In this document: piece by piece, positions 17,998 through 25,975 of the stretch | Numbering within the stretch: position 1 is the first letter of the stretch | Layout of the letters: each line of letters opens with the position of its first letter | DNA from: Micrococcus lylae NBRC 15355 | Lineage (GTDB): Bacteria; Actinomycetota; Actinomycetes; Actinomycetales; Micrococcaceae | Assembly (NCBI RefSeq): GCF_001570885.1 | Contig: NZ_BCSN01000002.1 | Span: 51,586 to 115,585 of the forward strand | DNA: 64,000 bases | Direction: 5' to 3' | Position numbers and translations under genes: made by a program | Notes under the pieces: model-generated | What the model was told of the DNA's origin: nothing | What the model saw: only the letters and a program-made list of their open reading frames with translations | Database searches by the model: none

Positions 17998-18512
17998 GCG
18001 GCCTCTCCCTTCGGCAGGGCGACGACGGCCTGCGCCTTGGTGAGCGCGCGGGCGTCGTCGCTGCTGGTGACGGTGACCGCCAGGTCGATGCGGGCGGTCC
18101 CGGCCTCCGGGTCGACCTTGCCGACCTTGCCGGTGACCTGCAGGACGGCGCCGGGGACGGAAGACCCGTCCTCCGCGAGCCGACCGGTGGTGTCCTCGAC
18201 CGGGACCATGGCGGTGAAACGGGTCTGGTAGTCCACCACCCGGGCCGGGTCGCCGACCCAGTCGGTGACCAGCTGCACCGCGGTGCCCATGGTGAGCATG
18301 CCGTGGGCGATCACGCCCGGCAGGCCCACGGACGTGGCGAAGGACTCGGACCAGTGGATCGGGTTCAGGTCTCCGGACGCGCCGGCGTAGCGGACCAGGT
18401 CCGCGCGGGTCAGGTGCACGGTGCGGGTGCCGATCACGGCGCCCTTCTCCAGGCCCTCGAGCTGCGGGGCCGGGACGGCCTGGGCGTGCGCAGCGGTGTT
18501 CTCGGTGCTCAT
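17994..18512 (-). CDS. hadB: MaoC-type (R)-hydratase, HadB-like
   Basis: 172 aa. The hot-dog hydratase motif is complete: YAGASGDLNPIHW (about 42-54), with the catalytic Asp and His of the R-hydratase type, then GLPGVIAHGMLTMG. In mycobacteria HadB is the catalytic subunit of the 3-hydroxyacyl-ACP dehydratase, paired with the hydratase-dead HadA. The extended end (about 115-172, VTGKVGKVDPEAGTARIDL) also fits. Micrococci lack mycolic acids, so the substrate here is more likely an ordinary fatty-acid or acyl-CoA intermediate. Overlaps both neighbours by four bases. Confidence 0.88.
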   Translation of the reverse strand: MSTENTAAHAQAVPAPQLEGLEKGAVIGTRTVHLTRADLVRYAGASGDLNPIHWSESFATSVGLPGVIAHGMLTMGTAVQLVTDWVGDPARVVDYQTRFTAMVPVEDTTGRLAEDGSSVPGAVLQVTGKVGKVDPEAGTARIDLAVTVTSSDDARALTKAQAVVALPKGEAA

Positions 18513-18970
18513 GCGTCGGCCTCCTCGTCGTCCGCACGGACCAGCAGGGTGGAGGTCACGGTGCTCAGCGGGGCACCGGCACCGTCCACGATCTCGGTGA
18601 CGGTGGTGACCATGGAATTGCCGCCGAGCTGCTTCACGGAGGCGATGGACACCGTGGCGGTGACCTCGTCCCCCGCGGTCAGCGGACGGGTGTGGGTGAA
18701 GCGCTCCTCAGCGTGGACCACACGGGAGAAGTCGATGCCGACCTCCGGGTCCTCCACCACCGCGGCCTCCGCGCGCTGGGCGACGACCACGGCGAAGGTC
18801 GGCGGGGCCACCAGGTCCGCGTGGCCGAGGGCGCGGGCGGCCTCGACGTCGTGGTGGGCCGGGTGCGTGGCCTGCACGGCGGCGGCGAATCCGCGGATCA
18901 CCTCACGGGACACCTGGTAGGGCTCGGCCGGCGGGTACTGCCGGCCGGCGGCCTCGGGGTTGACGCTCAT
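18509..18970 (-). CDS. hadA: MaoC-like hot-dog protein, HadA-like subunit (FAS1_DH_region)
   Basis: 153 aa. N-terminal dehydratase-like half fold: YQVSREVIRGFAAAVQATHPAHHD (about 19-42) and APPTFAVVV are typical of the FAS1_DH/HadA group, which stabilises the complex and binds the acyl chain but lacks the catalytic Asp-His pair. The partner HadB begins at the overlapping ATGA. First gene of the operon ending in murB. Confidence 0.87.
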   Translation of the reverse strand: MSVNPEAAGRQYPPAEPYQVSREVIRGFAAAVQATHPAHHDVEAARALGHADLVAPPTFAVVVAQRAEAAVVEDPEVGIDFSRVVHAEERFTHTRPLTAGDEVTATVSIASVKQLGGNSMVTTVTEIVDGAGAPLSTVTSTLLVRADDEEADA

Positions 18971-19011
18971 GCGCTCCTCCTCGTCTGACGGTTCGCGGGC
19001 GCTGGTTCAGC

Positions 19012-19314
19012 CTACCGGCGGGAACCGCGCGCGCCACCGTTCCGTGCGACGTCGCGGGCCGCACGGTTGCGGGCGGCGTCCCGGAACCGCACCGTCTGCG
19101 CGGTGAGGTGGCAGAGGACGCCCGCACCGAGGATCGCCAGCGCGGTCCAGGACAGCGGCAGCCGCTCGGTCAGGGCGCCGACGACCGCCAGGACGATGCC
19201 CACGAGGAACAGGCCCGAGCCGGTCAGGACAAGGCGGCGGTAGAGGTGCGAGCCGTTGTCCCACATGCCGGCCATGCCGGTGGACTGCGGACGGTGCTGC
19301 TGGGAAGAGGGCAT
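19012..19314 (-). CDS. Small membrane protein, two predicted spans
   Basis: 100 aa. A polar N-terminus rich in Gln and Ser (1-28) is followed by two hydrophobic helices (about 30-48 and 55-72), then an Arg/Asn-rich cytoplasmic tail. The ATG at 19314 is preceded by TAGACT with 7 nt between, a leaderless layout. It occupies the place where ribosomal protein gene rpmG stands between tRNA-Met and hadA in mycobacteria, but it bears no resemblance to L33. Function unknown. Confidence 0.72.
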   Translation of the reverse strand: MPSSQQHRPQSTGMAGMWDNGSHLYRRLVLTGSGLFLVGIVLAVVGALTERLPLSWTALAILGAGVLCHLTAQTVRFRDAARNRAARDVARNGGARGSRR

Positions 19315-19321
19315 GCCCACG

Positions 19322-19327
19322 AGTCTA
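19322..19327 (-). promoter_or_regulatory. -10 hexamer TAGACT
   Basis: TAGACT on the minus strand, 7 nt before the ATG of the 100-aa membrane protein; may also drive hadA-hadB-murB. Confidence 0.5.
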
Positions 19328-19500
19328 CGAGGCACCGGCCGGCGCGGCAGGGCGACCGGCGCTGCGCCCGGTGTGCCGCCGCGGCAGGACGTCCGGGAGT
19401 GCGACCGGGGGTGCCCGGGGGGTGCCTCAGCACCGGAACCGGCCCCAAGACGCCCGTAGACCACGAAAGCCCGGGCCACCGCGAGAGGCCCCGAGACGAC

Positions 19501-19532
19501 GAGAGGGCCCGGCCTGTCGGCCGGACCCTCTC
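19501..19532 (-). terminator. Terminator of the tRNA-Thr/tRNA-Met unit
   Basis: GAGAGGGCCCGGCC (19501-19514) pairs with 19519-19532 with a TGTC loop; one mismatch. It follows tRNA-Met at the expected distance. Confidence 0.75.
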
Positions 19533-19540
19533 CGATGCGG

Positions 19541-19614
19541 TAGCGGCGGGGGGACTCGATCCCCCGACCTCACGATTATGAGTCGTGCGCTCTAACCAGC
19601 TGAGCTACGCCGCC
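19541..19614 (-). tRNA. tRNA-Met (CAT), elongator type
   Basis: 74 nt to the discriminator A. Complete cloverleaf: acceptor GGCGGCG with CGCCGCT (G1-U72 wobble), D arm GCTC/GAGC, anticodon stem CACGA/TCGTG around CTCATAA, T stem GGGGG/CCCCC. The 5' end pairs, so it is not the initiator. The loop could in principle be tRNA-Ile2 (CAT with lysidine), but the overall sequence matches actinobacterial elongator Met. CCA is not encoded (CCG follows). T-loop position 54 is A instead of the usual T. Confidence 0.93.
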
Positions 19615-19676
19615 ACGACATGAGAACGCCCGTGCTTCCAGCGGATATGTGCCGAAAGAACGGGCTCCCATGTCAG

Positions 19677-19748
19677 AGCCCCGACCGGGAATCGATCCCG
19701 GGACCTCCATCTTACCAAGATGGCGCTCTACCACTGAGCTATCGGGGC
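19677..19748 (-). tRNA. tRNA-Thr (GGT)
   Basis: 72 nt to the discriminator T. Acceptor GCCCCGA pairs with TCGGGGC; anticodon stem CCATC/GATGG around TTGGTAA, anticodon GGT. T stem CCGGG/CCCGG with loop ATCGATT, again A at position 54. No encoded CCA. Upstream of tRNA-Met by 62 nt; the Thr-Met order is the same as in mycobacteria. Confidence 0.94.
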
Positions 19749-19759
19749 AACGAGATGAA

Positions 19760-19789
19760 ACTCTATCAGCGCGCTGCGCAGAGTTCCAA
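19760..19789 (-). promoter_or_regulatory. Promoter of the tRNA-Thr/Met unit
   Basis: On the minus strand TTGGAA (19784-19789) and TAGAGT (19760-19765) are 18 bp apart; the predicted start of transcription is just ahead of tRNA-Thr. Confidence 0.65.
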
Positions 19790-19856
19790 ATCGCCTGCGG
19801 CGTCCCGGCGGACGGTCCTGACGGCCCCGCCCGACCGGATTCCGATCAACGCACGA

Positions 19857-22178
19857 TCAGCGCTGCGGGCGGCGGCCGAAGCGCTTCGGACCGGAGCCGC
19901 GTCCACCCTTGCCGCCGCCGAAGCCACCGCGTCCGCCCTTGTCAGAGCCGAACCTGCCGCGGCTTCCACCGCGCTTGCCGTGGTCGGCTCCGCCGCGGCG
20001 GCCGCCGTCGCGACCCCACGAGTCATCGCCGCGGCCGCGGCCGTCCCGGCCGTCGCCGGCACCCCGCTCGCGGCGCCGGTCCGCACTCCAGCGGGGCTTC
20101 TTCCCGGTGTGATTGTCCTCACGGTTCCTGCGGGCTGAAGGGTGACGGCCGTCGTCGCTCCCCTCCTCGCGCTCGCCGCGACCCCGGCGCTCGTCGCGTT
20201 CGGCACGATCGACGCGTCCGTCGCGTTCGGCACGATCGACGCGTCCGCCGCGGTCACCGCGGTCGAACCGGTCCTGGCGGCCACGGCCGCCACGGGGACC
20301 GCCGTGGCGGCGGCGCGGGCCGTCGTCGTCCCCCTCCGCGCGCTCGGCGCGGGTCGGACGACCGGTGTCCAGGCGCAGGCCCAGAGGCCGGCCGTTGACC
20401 TCGGCCCGGGCGCCGGCCTCCAGCTGCTCCGGGGTGAGGTCCTTCGGCAGCTCGACGAGCGCGTGGTTGCCGCGCAGGTCGATGGCGCCGATGGCGTTGC
20501 CCGGCAGGCCGACCTCGTTGGCCAGGGCGCCCACGAGGTGGCCCGGCTTCACGCGGTCGTTGTGGCCCACGCCCACCCAGTAGGTCGCGTTGCCGGCCGC
20601 CGGCTCGCGGCGCGGGCCGCGGGAGCCTCGGCCGTCGCGCTCGCCGCGCTCCGAACGGTCTCCGCGGTCCCGGTCACGGCGGCCCTTGCCCCCGAACGGC
20701 GGCAGGTCCGGTTCCTCGGCCAGCAGCGGGCGGCCGTCCTGGACCATCATCGCGATGGCGGCGGCCACACGGTCCGGCTCGGCCTCGTTCTTCTCCACAT
20801 AGTCCACCACCATGTCCCGGAACACCGCGAGGTCCTCGTCCGCGGCGGTCTCGAGGGTGGCGGTGATGCGGTCGGCGAAGCGGGCCTTGCGGGCCTCGTT
20901 CACCTGGGCGATCGAGGGCAGCTGCATCTCCTCCACCGGCTTGCGGGTGGTCTTCTCGATCGAGCGCAGCAGGTAGCGCTCGCGCGGCGTGATGAACAGG
21001 ACGGCGTCGCCGGAGCGGCCCGCGCGGCCGGTGCGGCCGATGCGGTGCACATAGGACTCGGAGTCGTGCGGGACGTCGTAGTTCACCACCAGGGAGATGC
21101 GCTCCACGTCCAGGCCACGGGCGGCGACGTCGGTGGCGACGAGGATGTCCACGCGGCCGGCCTTGAGGTCCTCCACGGTCTTCTCGCGCTGCTTCTGCGC
21201 GATGTCGCCGGAGATGGCCACCGCCTTGAAGCCGCGCTCGTTCAGGCGGCGGGTGAGGTCCTCGGTGCCGGCACGGGTGCGGACGAACGCGATGACGCCG
21301 TCGTGCTCCTCGGTCTCCAGGATCCGGGTGAACGCCTCGAGCTTCCACTGGTGGCCCACGATGAGGCAGCGCTGGCGGATGGTCGCGGAGGTGGTGGCCT
21401 GACGGGCCACCGCCACCTCCTGCGGGTCGTTCAGGTACTGCGCGGAGATGCGGCGGATGGCCGGCGGCATGGTGGCGGAGAACAGGGCGGTCTGCTTGGC
21501 CTCCGGGGTGGAGGCGAGGATGCGGTCCACCTCCTCGGCGAAGCCCATGCGGAGCATCTCGTCCGCCTCGTCCAGCACGAGGGTCTGCAGCTGGGACAGG
21601 TCCAGGGAGCCGCGCTCGAGGTGGTCGATCACGCGGCCCGGGGTGCCGACGACCACCTGGGCGCCGCGGCGCAGGCCGGCCAGCTGCGGGCCGTACGGGG
21701 AGCCGCCGTAGACGGCGAGCACGGAGACGTCGTCGATCTGCTGGGCGTAGGTGTCGAAGGCGTCGGCCACCTGGAGGGCCAGCTCGCGGGTCGGGGCGAG
21801 CACGAGCACCTGCGGGGCGTCGGCGCGGCCGTTCACGTCGGCGGACTCGGCCAGGCGGGACAGCACCGGCAGGGCGAAGGCGCCGGTCTTGCCGGTGCCC
21901 GTCTGCGCCAGGCCGACCACGTCTCGGCCCTCCAGGATCAGCGGGATGGTCTGCTCCTGGATCGGGGACGGGGCGGTGTAGCCCAGCTCCTCGATCGCGG
22001 AGAGCACGCGGGCGTCCAGGCCGAGGTCGATGAAGGACGTGCCCTCCGGCTCATCGGCCGGGACGGCCTCGGCAGCGGCATCCGCTGCGGCGGAGTTCTC
22101 GACGGTCTCGGCGGCCTCGACGGCAGTCTGGTCCGGGCGGACCTCGTCGTCGAGCGGGGTGTTCGGGGTGTGCGTCAT
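19857..22178 (-). CDS. deaD: DEAD-box ATP-dependent RNA helicase (DeaD/CsdA type)
   Basis: 773 aa. Helicase core about 45-440: Q motif with YTAPSPIQEQ, Walker A AQTGTGKT (91-98), PTREL, DEAD in VLDEADEML (about 195), SAT, and HRIGRTGRAG (about 385). A DbpA-type RNA-binding domain follows (about 570-640: YWVGVGHNDRVKPGHLVGAL). The tail of about 130 residues is Arg/Gly/Asp-rich, RNA-binding and disordered, and includes an exact 27-bp tandem duplication. This architecture is that of cold-shock/ribosome-assembly helicases. ATG 22178 is preceded by AGGAGACCGCC. The leader is long and structured. Confidence 0.95.
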   Translation of the reverse strand: MTHTPNTPLDDEVRPDQTAVEAAETVENSAAADAAAEAVPADEPEGTSFIDLGLDARVLSAIEELGYTAPSPIQEQTIPLILEGRDVVGLAQTGTGKTGAFALPVLSRLAESADVNGRADAPQVLVLAPTRELALQVADAFDTYAQQIDDVSVLAVYGGSPYGPQLAGLRRGAQVVVGTPGRVIDHLERGSLDLSQLQTLVLDEADEMLRMGFAEEVDRILASTPEAKQTALFSATMPPAIRRISAQYLNDPQEVAVARQATTSATIRQRCLIVGHQWKLEAFTRILETEEHDGVIAFVRTRAGTEDLTRRLNERGFKAVAISGDIAQKQREKTVEDLKAGRVDILVATDVAARGLDVERISLVVNYDVPHDSESYVHRIGRTGRAGRSGDAVLFITPRERYLLRSIEKTTRKPVEEMQLPSIAQVNEARKARFADRITATLETAADEDLAVFRDMVVDYVEKNEAEPDRVAAAIAMMVQDGRPLLAEEPDLPPFGGKGRRDRDRGDRSERGERDGRGSRGPRREPAAGNATYWVGVGHNDRVKPGHLVGALANEVGLPGNAIGAIDLRGNHALVELPKDLTPEQLEAGARAEVNGRPLGLRLDTGRPTRAERAEGDDDGPRRRHGGPRGGRGRQDRFDRGDRGGRVDRAERDGRVDRAERDERRGRGEREEGSDDGRHPSARRNREDNHTGKKPRWSADRRRERGAGDGRDGRGRGDDSWGRDGGRRGGADHGKRGGSRGRFGSDKGGRGGFGGGKGGRGSGPKRFGRRPQR
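20194..20247. repeat. 27-bp exact tandem duplication inside deaD
   Basis: Positions 20194-20220 and 20221-20247 are identical 27-mers beginning TCGCGTTCGGCACGATCG. Each encodes nine residues of the RG-rich tail (RVDRAERD plus one), so the frame is kept. A likely site of length variation between strains. Confidence 0.85.
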
Positions 22179-22469
22179 GGCGGTCTCCTCTGTGTGGGGA
22201 CGCGCAGGCGGACGCCGGGCACGCTCCGGTCGCGTCTCGGAGTCGGTGCGGCGCTGCGCTGCTGGGGTGGAAACAAGGTCGGCCGGTCAGATCGGCACGT
22301 ACCCCCACGGCGACGACGTTCGTCGCCTCTCAACACATCTGCGCCCTTATCAGCGCACACCGGCGTGGCATCACGCGTCCACGCTCACTCATCACAGGGG
22401 GAGAGTCCGGAACCGGAGTCCCCAGTCTATGCGCCCGCACCGGACCGGACACCCGTTAGGCTCGATTCC
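22179..22469 (-). promoter_or_regulatory. Long leader region of deaD
   Basis: 291 bp without a gene between deaD and a divergent gene. On the deaD strand a GATAAG element lies near 22346-22351, and a perfect hairpin, GGCGACGA-CGT-TCGTCGCC, spans 22309-22327; most of the remaining leader is C/G-rich. Long untranslated leaders are known for cold-inducible helicase mRNAs, so thermo-responsive control is possible; that is inference. The divergent promoter TAGGCT lies at 22457-22462. Confidence 0.4.
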
Positions 22470-23129
22470 GTGGCAGAGAACACCAACGACCACCGTTTCG
22501 CCCGCGCCGCCGGACGCGCCGCCCGCGCCTTCCGTGAGCAGCAGCGGGCAGACAACGAGCGCCTCGCCGAGCGCCGCGTGCAGGAGCGTCAGGCGGACGA
22601 GACGCGCCTGGCCGAACGCCATGCGGCCAAGGAGCGCGCCCTGGACGAGCGCGACGAGCTCGAGGCCGGCCGCGTCCATCCGCTGCTGGGCCTGGCTCGC
22701 AAGTGGTGGACGGCGGCCACGCTCATCATCTTCGGCCTGGCCGCGGTGTTCCTGTTCAACGGCCTGCGCGCCCAGCGCGAGGGCGGCCCGGTCGTGGACC
22801 TCACCACGGGCATCGAGTCCGTCGGCGTGCTCGGCGGCGCCACGGGCCAGTTCGCCCTGGCCGGATTCGTCGCCGTGATCGGCCTGTTCACCCTGTGGGG
22901 CACCATCGCCCTCTACCGCCGGCGGGCGTCCGCCGTGAACACGCTCACCACCCTGGCCGTGCTGGTGGGCGTGCCGTCCCTGGTGCGCGGCAACGCACTG
23001 CTGCTGATCATGACGGCCCTGTTCATCATCGGCGCCGTGCTCGTCTGGCTGCCGCCGGTCAAGTCCCGTCTGCGCAAGGGCAAGACGGCCCGGGCCGCCG
23101 AACGCGCTGCCGACCGCGTCGTCCGCTGA
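22470..23129 (+). CDS. Membrane protein with charged coiled-coil N-terminus
   Basis: 219 aa from GTG 22470, which sits 7 nt after TAGGCT (22457-22462), a leaderless layout. Residues 10-70 are almost all Arg, Glu and Ala with heptad-like spacing (REQQRADNERLAERRVQER), suggesting a cytoplasmic coiled coil. Four hydrophobic segments follow (about 80-102, 128-152, 158-174, 176-198) and a basic tail. No family recognised. It is divergent from deaD. Confidence 0.78.
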   Translation: MAENTNDHRFARAAGRAARAFREQQRADNERLAERRVQERQADETRLAERHAAKERALDERDELEAGRVHPLLGLARKWWTAATLIIFGLAAVFLFNGLRAQREGGPVVDLTTGIESVGVLGGATGQFALAGFVAVIGLFTLWGTIALYRRRASAVNTLTTLAVLVGVPSLVRGNALLLIMTALFIIGAVLVWLPPVKSRLRKGKTARAAERAADRVVR

Positions 23130-23208
23130 CCTCTCCCCCACGCACGGACGAAGGGCGGGGCCAGCCGCAGTGGCGGCGGACCCCGCCCTGCGTCTGCACC
23201 TGCTTTCC

Positions 23209-23241
23209 GACGACGGCACCGCACCCTGGGTGCGTCCGTCG
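23209..23241 (+). terminator. Hairpin between convergent genes
   Basis: CGACGG-CACC-GCACC pairs with GGTGC-GT-CCGTCG around CTG at 23209-23241. A second possible stem, GGGCGGGG/CCCCGCCC, lies just upstream (about 23154-23188). Both lie between the 219-aa membrane protein gene and the convergent amidohydrolase. Confidence 0.6.
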
Positions 23242-23291
23242 CCGGGGCCGGTGAGGACCCGTCGCCGACGGCAGGGCGAGGCGGAGCCGGC

Positions 23292-24500
23292 TCAGTCGAG
23301 CGGGGGACGGGCCGCGGCGATCTGCGGGGCGTGCGTGACGTCGTCGTACTCCATGACCTGGCGGCCGCCGATCCACACCCGACGGGCGCGCTGCATGACG
23401 TCCAGCGGGTCACCGGACCACAGGACCAGATCCGCGTCCTTGCCCTCGGCCAGTGACCCGAGGCGCTCGTCCAGGCCGAGGACCTTCGCCGGGTTGATGG
23501 TGATCGAACGCAGCGCGGTCTCCCGGTCCAGGCCCTCCTTCACGGCCAGGGCGGCCTGGTAGACGAGGAAGTCGATCGGGATGACCGGGTGGTCGGTGAT
23601 GATGCTGATCTCCACGCCGGCGCGGGCCAGACGGCCCGGGTTGCGCAGGGAGCGGCCGCGCAGCTCCGGCTTGGACTTGGTGGTGAACAGCGGGCCGATC
23701 AGCACGGGGATGTTCCGCTCGGCGAGGGTGTCGGCGATCGGGTGGGCCTCGGTGCCGTGGTCCAGGACGAGGTCGTAGCCGAACTCGTCGGCCAGGCGCA
23801 GGGCGGTGGCCACGTCGTCGGTGCGGTGGCAGTGCTGGCGCCACGGGATCTTCTTCTCCAGCACCAGGGCGAGGGCCTCCATGTGGGGGTCCTTGGCGAA
23901 CGGCTTGCCGGACTCCTCGGCCTCGGCGCGGCGGGCCATGTAGCCCTGGGCCTCCATGAAGGCCTTGCGGATGACGTAGGCGGTGCCCAGGCGGGTGGAG
24001 GGGGTGCGGTTCTTCTCCTTGTAGACGTTCTTCGGGTTCTCGCCGAGGGCGGACTTCACCCCGGCGGGGCTGCGCAGGACCATCTCGTCCACGGTGCGGC
24101 CGTGGGTGTGCATGGCCACGGCCTGCCCGCCGATCGGGTTGCCGGAGCCCGGGTTGACGTTCACGGTGGTGACGCCGCCGGCGAGCGCGTCCCGGAAGCC
24201 GGGCTCGTTGGGGTCCACGGCGTCGAGGGCGCGGACGCCGGCCATCACCGGGTCGGTCGTCTCATTCACGTCCGCGGTGGAGCCGACCTCCCCCTCGGCA
24301 TGCATGCCCAGGTGCACGTGGGCGTCCACGAAGCCGGGCAGCAGCCACTGGCCCTGGCAGTCGACGGTCTCGGCGCCGGCCGGGACCGGCACGTCCGGGC
24401 CGAGCGCGGTGATCTTCCCGTCCTCGACCACGAGGGTGCCGTCGAACGGCTCGGTCTCGATCGGGACGATGTGTGCATTGGTGAAGGCGAGGGTGCTCAT
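23292..24500 (-). CDS. Imidazolonepropionase-like amidohydrolase
   Basis: 402 aa. A metal-dependent hydrolase of the amidohydrolase superfamily. The first metal site is VDAHVHLGMH (about 62-71, HxH), later histidines are in WRQHCHRTDD and VLDHGTEAHP, and the catalytic aspartate is in IITDHPVIP. The final LGSLAEGKDADLVLWSGDPLD is the small beta-sandwich that ends most family members. Substrate is not predictable; relatives act on imidazolones, cyclic imides or peptide-like amides. ATG 24500 sits 7 nt after TACGGT, a leaderless layout. It stands alone and converges with the 219-aa membrane protein gene. Confidence 0.9.
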   Translation of the reverse strand: MSTLAFTNAHIVPIETEPFDGTLVVEDGKITALGPDVPVPAGAETVDCQGQWLLPGFVDAHVHLGMHAEGEVGSTADVNETTDPVMAGVRALDAVDPNEPGFRDALAGGVTTVNVNPGSGNPIGGQAVAMHTHGRTVDEMVLRSPAGVKSALGENPKNVYKEKNRTPSTRLGTAYVIRKAFMEAQGYMARRAEAEESGKPFAKDPHMEALALVLEKKIPWRQHCHRTDDVATALRLADEFGYDLVLDHGTEAHPIADTLAERNIPVLIGPLFTTKSKPELRGRSLRNPGRLARAGVEISIITDHPVIPIDFLVYQAALAVKEGLDRETALRSITINPAKVLGLDERLGSLAEGKDADLVLWSGDPLDVMQRARRVWIGGRQVMEYDDVTHAPQIAAARPPLD

Positions 24501-24507
24501 GCCCTCC

Positions 24508-24513
24508 ACCGTA
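24508..24513 (-). promoter_or_regulatory. -10 hexamer TACGGT of amidohydrolase gene
   Basis: TACGGT on the minus strand with 7 nt before ATG 24500. Confidence 0.5.
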
Positions 24514-24533
24514 GCGAGGAAGGATGATTCCCG

Positions 24534-24612
24534 AGCGCTCGACCCGATCCCCCAGCGCTCGTTCCGATCCCCCAGCGCTCGATCCGATCCCCCAGCGCTC
24601 GTTCCGATCCGG
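24534..24612. repeat. 20-bp tandem repeat, 4 units
   Basis: Units start at 24534, 24554, 24574 and 24594 with the consensus AGCGCTCGTTCCGATCCCCC; positions 9-10 alternate between AC/AT and TT. AGCGCT is self-complementary. It is intergenic, upstream of the amidohydrolase and downstream of the cystathionine enzyme. Confidence 0.9.
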
Positions 24613-24679
24613 AGCACGCGAGGCATGCTCCGGATCGGATCGAGGCGTCGGTGGTCCCGGCGTTCCGAACGGGGCGCAG

Positions 24680-24775
24680 GCAGCCCGGGCGAAGGGCGCC
24701 GGCAGCCCGGGCAGCCCGGACAGAGTGCCCGGGCAGCCCAGGGAGAGTGCCCAGACAGCCCGGTCAGAGTGCGGA
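24680..24775. repeat. Degenerate GCAGCCCGG-type repeats
   Basis: The motif GGCAGCCCGGnCAGAGTGC and variants recur about five times between 24680 and the cystathionine gene stop, with irregular spacing of 10-27 bp. Together with the 20-bp units this fills the 263-bp gap; no gene is seen there. Confidence 0.6.
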
Positions 24776-25975
24776 GATGGCCCGGTCCAGGTCGTCGATC
24801 AGGTCGGCGGCGTCCTCGATGCCCACGGACAGGCGCACGAGGTTGTCCGGGACAGCCAGCTCGGTGCCGGCCACGGAGGCGTGTGTCATCTCTGCCGGGT
24901 AGTTCATCAGGGACTCAATGCCGCCGAGCGACTCGGCCAGCTGGAACAGGCGGGTGGACTCGGCCACCTGCTTGGCCGCGGCCGCGCCGCCGGTGAACTG
25001 CACGGACACCATGCCTCCGAAGCCGCGCATCTGGCGGGCGGCCAGCTCGTGGCCGGGGTGGTCGGCCAGGCCCGGGTAGAGCACGCGTTCCACGCCGGGG
25101 CGGCCCTCCAGCCATTCGGCCACGGCCTGGGCGTTGGCGGCGTGGCGGTCCATGCGCACGCCCAGGGTCTTCAGGCCGCGGGTGGTCAGGTAGGCGTCCC
25201 ACGGGCCGTTGACGGCGCCGGCGGCGAACTGCTGGAACTTCACGCGCTCGGCGAGCTCCGCGTCCGGGATCACCAGGGCGCCGCCGATGACGTCCGAATG
25301 GCCGCCGATGTACTTGGTGGTGGAGTGCACCACCACGTCCGCGCCGAGGGCCAGCGGGGTCTGCAGATACGGCGTGGCGAAGGTGTTGTCCACCACCAGC
25401 AGGGCGCCTGCGGCGTGGGCCACGTCGGCGATCGCGCCGATGTCCGAGACCTTCATCATCGGGTTGGAGGGGGTCTCCAGCCACACCAGCACCGGACCCT
25501 CGGCCTTCGCGGCGTCCACGGCCGCGGCGACCGTGGCCGCGTCCCCCATGTCCACCACGGCGTGCTTGACGCCCCACTTGGCCAGGACCTTGGTGATCAG
25601 GCGGTAGGAGCCGCCGTACACGTCGTTGCCCATCACGATCGTGGTGCCCGGCTCGGCCGCGCCCATGATCAGCGCGGTCTCGGCGGCCAGGCCGGAGGCG
25701 AAGGTCAGGGCGGTGGCCTGCGGCGCACCGTGCTCGTCCACGCCTGCCTCGAGCGCGGCCAGCTGCTCCTGCAGGGCGTCGCGGGTCGGGTTGGTGCCGC
25801 GGCCGTAGTCGTAGCCGCGGCGCAGCTGGCCGATCTTCACCGGCGCGTAGGTGCTGGACAGGTGCACCGGCGGCACCACGGCGCCGAAGACCTCGTCCAG
25901 GTGCTGTCCTGCGTGGACGGCGCGGGTGCCGAAGCCCTGCTCGCGGGCGGAGTCCTTCTGGGTGTTCTCGCTCAT
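24764..25975 (-). CDS. metB: Cystathionine gamma-synthase/gamma-lyase (PLP, Cys/Met family)
   Basis: 403 aa. PLP enzyme of the Cys/Met metabolism class. The cofactor lysine is K221 in VVVHSTTKYIGGHSD, the ring-stacking and Asp residues are in YGGSYRL and D196 (VVDNTFATPYLQ), and YGRGTNPTRDALQ supplies the neighbouring-subunit Tyr/Arg. Whether the enzyme mainly makes cystathionine (synthase) or cleaves it to cysteine (lyase) cannot be settled from sequence. The preceding gene on the same strand is cystathionine beta-synthase, which favours reverse transsulfuration (lyase). ATG 25975 is preferred over 25984 because GGAG lies 4 nt before it. Confidence 0.92.
   Translation of the reverse strand: MSENTQKDSAREQGFGTRAVHAGQHLDEVFGAVVPPVHLSSTYAPVKIGQLRRGYDYGRGTNPTRDALQEQLAALEAGVDEHGAPQATALTFASGLAAETALIMGAAEPGTTIVMGNDVYGGSYRLITKVLAKWGVKHAVVDMGDAATVAAAVDAAKAEGPVLVWLETPSNPMMKVSDIGAIADVAHAAGALLVVDNTFATPYLQTPLALGADVVVHSTTKYIGGHSDVIGGALVIPDAELAERVKFQQFAAGAVNGPWDAYLTTRGLKTLGVRMDRHAANAQAVAEWLEGRPGVERVLYPGLADHPGHELAARQMRGFGGMVSVQFTGGAAAAKQVAESTRLFQLAESLGGIESLMNYPAEMTHASVAGTELAVPDNLVRLSVGIEDAADLIDDLDRAISAL

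Noticed and set aside
20142..22469. Open frame antisense to the whole helicase gene, continuous with the 219-aa membrane protein
   Set aside because: Only the part after GTG 22470 has protein-like composition and a promoter; the rest is the helicase shadow.
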